From positions 3,562 through 23,710 of the forward strand of contig DDYQ01000126.1 of NCBI GenBank assembly GCA_002348005.1: a DNA stretch of 20,149 bases, in the 5' to 3' direction. The position numbers and the translations under genes are program-made. The notes below the pieces were generated by a model. That model did no database searches and was not told where the DNA came from. It saw only the letters and a program-made list of their open reading frames with translations. Positions 17,559 through 20,149 of this stretch are shown one piece after another (positions within the stretch are counted from its first letter, which is position 1; each line of letters opens with the position of its first letter). This DNA is from Desulfobacteraceae bacterium UBA2230. Lineage in GTDB: Bacteria > Desulfobacterota > Desulfobacteria > Desulfobacterales > Desulfosarcinaceae.

Positions 17559-17692
17559 TGGACCCGCGAGGCCCAAGAAAAGGATGTTATCATCAGATTA
17601 GTCAAATGCTTTCATGAACTTTACGATTACAGTGTCTAAGGTGTGCACGAAAATGAAGCCAACGATGGCAATTCACTCGAAAGGATTCGATT

Positions 17693-18055
17693 TTGAAGGA
17701 CGATCAGAAGAACTTCTCTATCATCGATGAAGGGTTCACGATCGACGGCGCTGTATCAGGGAAAGGGCGTCTGGTTGTTAAAGGCACCGTCAAGGGAACG
17801 ATTCAGGGTGATAATGTGGTGATCGCCCAGGAAGGGTGTGTTTACGCGGATGCGCGGGCAGGTGCTCTGACCGTCGGAGGCATATTCGAAGGGCAGGCCG
17901 AAGTCGATAAGGAGTTGGTCATACTGGCCAGCGGAAAGTGCTCCGGTCAGGTTAGGTGCCGCGACCTGGTCGTAGAGGCCGGTGGTATACTCAATGCCAG
18001 CGTGACGTGTCAAAATGCCGCAAGCGTCAAGTCTTCCCCGGTCACCTCAAAATAA
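17693..18055 (+). CDS. bactofilin (polymer-forming cytoskeletal protein)
   Basis: A 120-residue bactofilin: short disordered ends around a right-handed beta-helix core (about 10-108) built from repeating strand-turn units such as GFTIDGAVSGKGRLVVKGTVKGTIQ and LTVGGIFEGQAEVDKELVI, with small residues and glycines at the turns. Bactofilins self-assemble without nucleotide and scaffold cell-wall enzymes in shape and division. The start is a TTG with AAAGGA 7 nt upstream; no better start exists in frame. It lies 134 nt after the membrane-protein gene. Its last 46 nt overlap, tail to tail, the convergent EEP-family gene. Confidence 0.9.
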   Translation: MKDDQKNFSIIDEGFTIDGAVSGKGRLVVKGTVKGTIQGDNVVIAQEGCVYADARAGALTVGGIFEGQAEVDKELVILASGKCSGQVRCRDLVVEAGGILNASVTCQNAASVKSSPVTSK

Positions 18056-18810
18056 AACTCCGCGTACAGCGCAAAATGATCGGAGGGGAAGCGACCGCCA
18101 TAGGGGTCCGTGACCACCCGGGCCCTCGTCGGGCGCATGCCGCCGCGATAAAGGATCCAATCGATCGGTTCTCCCTGTCCGGTGCCGGTGAACCCATGAA
18201 AAGTCGGCTGAAGCGGTGGTTGAAGGGTGTGGTGAAACCCGCCCTTGGAGGATGTCAGAAATTCCAGAGCCGGACTGTTCTGATCGGCATTGAAATCGCC
18301 CATCAGTATTACCGCCGATGAGGCCGATCGACCGTCCAGGCGGTCGATGATCATTTGAGCGCTGCGGTGTTGAACATGCGGATCGAAATCGAAATGCGTG
18401 CTGATGCAGACGACTTGACGATCGCAGCACTCGAACACCCCCCACGAACACTGCCTTGGCCAGTGGCTGTCGACGAAACGGCTCGGGATGTCGGGTGTTG
18501 CCGAAAGGAAGAAATGATCCCGGCTAAGGCAGCGCCAGCGGGGATGGTAGAAAAGGACGTTGTTTTGCCAGAAATTCGGCGCCGGCCGGCGCTGGCCGAT
18601 GACCTGGTATTCAGGCAGCAGCTTGGAAAGGTAGGTGATTTGAAAGTCGTTGGCTTCCTGAAATGCATAGAAGTCGCACGTGAACACCGATAGCAGGGAT
18701 TCCAGACTGCCGCGACGCTTCTCCCAGCAATTGGGACCGTCGTCGGCAAGGCCGAAGCGCAGGTTCAGATTCAGCACACACACTTGGGGTGATGTGGGTG
18801 GGGCGTTCAT
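18010..18810 (-). CDS. endonuclease/exonuclease/phosphatase (EEP) family protein
   Basis: A 266-residue protein with the EEP metallohydrolase fold. Recognisable active-site pieces are N15 (VLNLNLR), E52 (FYAFQEAND), H139 (STHFDFD), D172/N174 (LMGDFNAD), D217 (EPIDWILY) and D244-H245 (FPSDHFALYAEF). Members cleave phosphodiester or phosphate-monoester bonds in nucleic acids, lipids or small molecules; the substrate here is unknown. The start at 18810 overlaps the CYTH gene stop as ATGA, with GAGG upstream, so the two are co-translated; the longer open frame upstream is CYTH-coding sequence in another frame. The last ~15 residues lie beyond the domain and overlap the bactofilin gene. Confidence 0.85.
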   Translation of the reverse strand: MNAPPTSPQVCVLNLNLRFGLADDGPNCWEKRRGSLESLLSVFTCDFYAFQEANDFQITYLSKLLPEYQVIGQRRPAPNFWQNNVLFYHPRWRCLSRDHFFLSATPDIPSRFVDSHWPRQCSWGVFECCDRQVVCISTHFDFDPHVQHRSAQMIIDRLDGRSASSAVILMGDFNADQNSPALEFLTSSKGGFHHTLQPPLQPTFHGFTGTGQGEPIDWILYRGGMRPTRARVVTDPYGGRFPSDHFALYAEFYFEVTGEDLTLAAF

Positions 18811-19451
18811 TGAATCGCGTCCTCTTCGATGGAAGCCGGCGCAGCGTAAAAGTGATGCCGGCAGACACTGAAATCGCACGCTACAGAGGCAAAGTTGTCG
18901 AAAGTGACGTCGCTGAACGGCCACTGAAATTTGCGGCGCAGAAAATGGAAGATCGCAAGATAGTTGGTCAATATGCGCTCTTCCCACCTGAGCCCCAGGC
19001 TCCTGGCGGTATCTTTGATGGGTACTCGGGGTCCTTCGATTTCCAGGAAAGAGCCGAATGGCATCGTATCAATGCAAATCTGGACGTTCTCCAGCACAAA
19101 GCTCTCCCGCCACTTTTCATATGATTGAACGGCCCGAAAACCGACTGCGTTGAGAATTGCGTCCGTACTGCGGGCGTCGCTGACGGTCACCTCCAATTCA
19201 CGGTAAATTTTAAAATCGGTGCTCGACTCGGTCGGCGGGCACTTGTAGGTCAGGCGGCAGGCGCTGTCCTGGCGCAGGCGCAACAGGCAGCCCTTGGCCT
19301 GGAGGCTGTTGGCGGCATCTTCATAACATAGATTTTTTTCAAACACCTGCCCCAGTGAGGCGGCCCCCAGCCCGATCAGTCGGCGACGGATGCTTTCCGA
19401 ATCGCCAATATGAAATTTAACTTCGATCTCAAGGGACTGATTACTCGACAT
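18807..19451 (-). CDS. CYTH-domain protein, class IV adenylate cyclase (CyaB)-like
   Basis: A 214-residue protein with a CYTH triphosphate-tunnel fold: the ExExK signature at E8, E10, K12 (LEIEVKF), LLRLR (56-60), TYK (68-70), RELEV (84-88), KWR (113-115), and D128 with E137/E139 (FLEIEGP). The order fits the CyaB group, whose members act as adenylate cyclases or as triphosphatases (thiamine triphosphate, tripolyphosphate); sequence alone does not decide. The last ~40 residues form an unusual aromatic/cysteine-containing tail. GGAGAG lies about 9 nt before the ATG. It is first in a two-gene operon with the EEP protein. Confidence 0.85.
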   Translation of the reverse strand: MSSNQSLEIEVKFHIGDSESIRRRLIGLGAASLGQVFEKNLCYEDAANSLQAKGCLLRLRQDSACRLTYKCPPTESSTDFKIYRELEVTVSDARSTDAILNAVGFRAVQSYEKWRESFVLENVQICIDTMPFGSFLEIEGPRVPIKDTARSLGLRWEERILTNYLAIFHFLRRKFQWPFSDVTFDNFASVACDFSVCRHHFYAAPASIEEDAIQ

Positions 19452-19476
19452 GACACGCCGCTCTCCATTTTCAACG

Positions 19477-19495
19477 TAAAATGATAATCATCGAC
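19477..19495. promoter_or_regulatory. Fur-box-like site
   Basis: The 19 bases centred on the palindrome TGATAATCA (19482-19490) match the classical E. coli Fur box at 14 of 19 positions by eye. They sit 26 nt upstream of the CYTH start, just downstream of the putative promoter, where a bound repressor would block transcription. The match may be chance in an AT-rich spot. Confidence 0.4.
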
Positions 19496-19507
19496 CGCGT
19501 TGCAACT

Positions 19508-19536
19508 TAATTCCAGAAAGCGAGGGTGAATGTCAA
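19508..19536 (-). promoter_or_regulatory. putative promoter of the CYTH-EEP operon
   Basis: On the minus strand a perfect TTGACA (19536-19531) is followed after 17 nt by GAATTA (19513-19508), a poor -10; a one-base shift gives AATTAA. The exact -35 and its location ahead of the Fur-like site support the call, but the -10 is weak. Confidence 0.3.
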
Positions 19537-19672
19537 TTGCGAACGTCGACCGTTTCAACGGCATAGCGCCAATTGGGGCTGTGCCCGTAAAGAAAGCGAT
19601 GGCGTTTACAATTGATGACGACCTCGATGACGAAAAATGATATAGAGGGGGACGATTCTGATTACGGAGATC

Positions 19673-20149
19673 ATGCGCAGCATGTTGGCCCTATCGACAT
19701 CCTGGATTGCGGGCCGTTTAAATGACCCCCGCGAGTTGCTGAAGACGCTGGAATCGGCCGGGATCACGGCGGTCGAACTGGAGTACCGTTTGACGCCCTC
19801 CCTTTTCAGCCGGCTCAAAGGGACGCTGGCCGACGCCGGCGTCACCGTTACCAGTCTCCACAACTATTGTCCGAATCCGTCGATCATCCCGCGCGCTAGG
19901 CCGAGCGGGGATTATTTCCGACTGTCGGCGCGTGACCCTGAAGAACGCAAACGGGCGGTGCAATGGACCGCGCGCACCATTGAAAACGCACACGACATAG
20001 AGGCGCACTATGTTGTCCTGCACTGCGGGTTCATCGTTGGCGGGCCTGACAGCCGTATTTTAATGGACGTACTGAACCAATCCGGCAGCGACAGCGAGGC
20101 GTTGCGGGACCGTTTGTTAGAGGCGGCGGTGCTGCGCCAGCGGACGAGG
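19673..20149 (+). CDS. sugar-phosphate isomerase/epimerase-family TIM-barrel protein (5' part)
   Basis: The first 159 codons are in the window and the gene runs off the right edge. The translation begins MRSMLALSTSWIAGRL and continues with TLESAGITAVELEYRL, VTVTSLHNYCPNP and HYVVLHCGF. These are the first strands of an AP-endonuclease-2/xylose-isomerase-like TIM barrel, in which a histidine after strand three and a HxG-type motif line the metal site. The exact reaction is not predictable. Start choice is open: ATG 19673 has GGAG only 3 nt upstream, ATG 19682 has it 12 nt upstream, and a stronger GAGGGGG (19645-19651) precedes a possible CTG start at 19658. It is divergent from the CYTH operon across a 221-nt gap. 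Confidence 0.75.
   Translation, partial: MRSMLALSTSWIAGRLNDPRELLKTLESAGITAVELEYRLTPSLFSRLKGTLADAGVTVTSLHNYCPNPSIIPRARPSGDYFRLSARDPEERKRAVQWTARTIENAHDIEAHYVVLHCGFIVGGPDSRILMDVLNQSGSDSEALRDRLLEAAVLRQRTR

Overview
The window reads as chromosomal housekeeping DNA from a Gram-negative, menaquinone-using bacterium, most probably a Desulfobacterota (deltaproteobacterial) relative of Desulfosarcina or Desulfobacter. The grounds are a complete Tol-Pal envelope system, a type-B di-haem succinate dehydrogenase/fumarate reductase in C-A-B order, a Tol-Pal block next to ruvCAB, and a bactofilin locus. This placement is inferred from gene content and protein style, not from a marker gene. I see no prophage, transposon, CRISPR array, tRNA or rRNA.

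Layout. Positions 242-2014 (minus) carry a stand-alone zinc-finger/TOPRIM/RecA-type primase-helicase-like protein whose TOPRIM domain looks degenerate. A structured intergenic region follows (2015-2411). The sdhC-sdhA-sdhB operon runs leftward from 5740 to 2412, and an HD-domain phosphohydrolase gene (6455-5880, minus) lies upstream of it. From a divergent region at 6456-6797 the rightward genes tolQ, tolR, tolA-like, tolB, pal and ybgF/cpoB (6798-11996) encode the proton-motive-force-driven machine that ties the outer membrane to peptidoglycan during division. ruvC, ruvA and ruvB (12037-14437) follow on the same strand and encode the Holliday-junction resolvasome. The pairing of the tol and ruv clusters is known from other proteobacteria, where ruvCAB often lies before tol; here it lies after.

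The next stretch (14592-18055, plus) encodes a SAM-hydrolysing DUF62 enzyme, an exported L,D-transpeptidase with a Cds6/NTF2-like tail, a single-pass membrane coiled-coil protein of unknown function, and a small bactofilin started at TTG. The last three plausibly form a cell-wall/cell-shape module. Converging on the bactofilin gene, with a 46-nt tail-to-tail overlap, is a two-gene minus-strand operon: a CYTH-domain protein (class IV adenylate cyclase/triphosphatase type) and an endonuclease/exonuclease/phosphatase-family protein. A Fur-box-like sequence lies in its promoter region. The right edge holds the 5' part of a TIM-barrel sugar-phosphate isomerase/epimerase-family gene.

Most of the window is ordinary. 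The items most worth a second look are the membrane protein + bactofilin + L,D-transpeptidase cluster, the degenerate primase-helicase, a 12-codon coupling ORF (or indel) at the ruvA-ruvB junction, strong inverted repeats in several spacers, a tandem 18-bp repeat after tolR, tandem dyads before the SAM hydrolase, and the Fur-like site before the CYTH operon.
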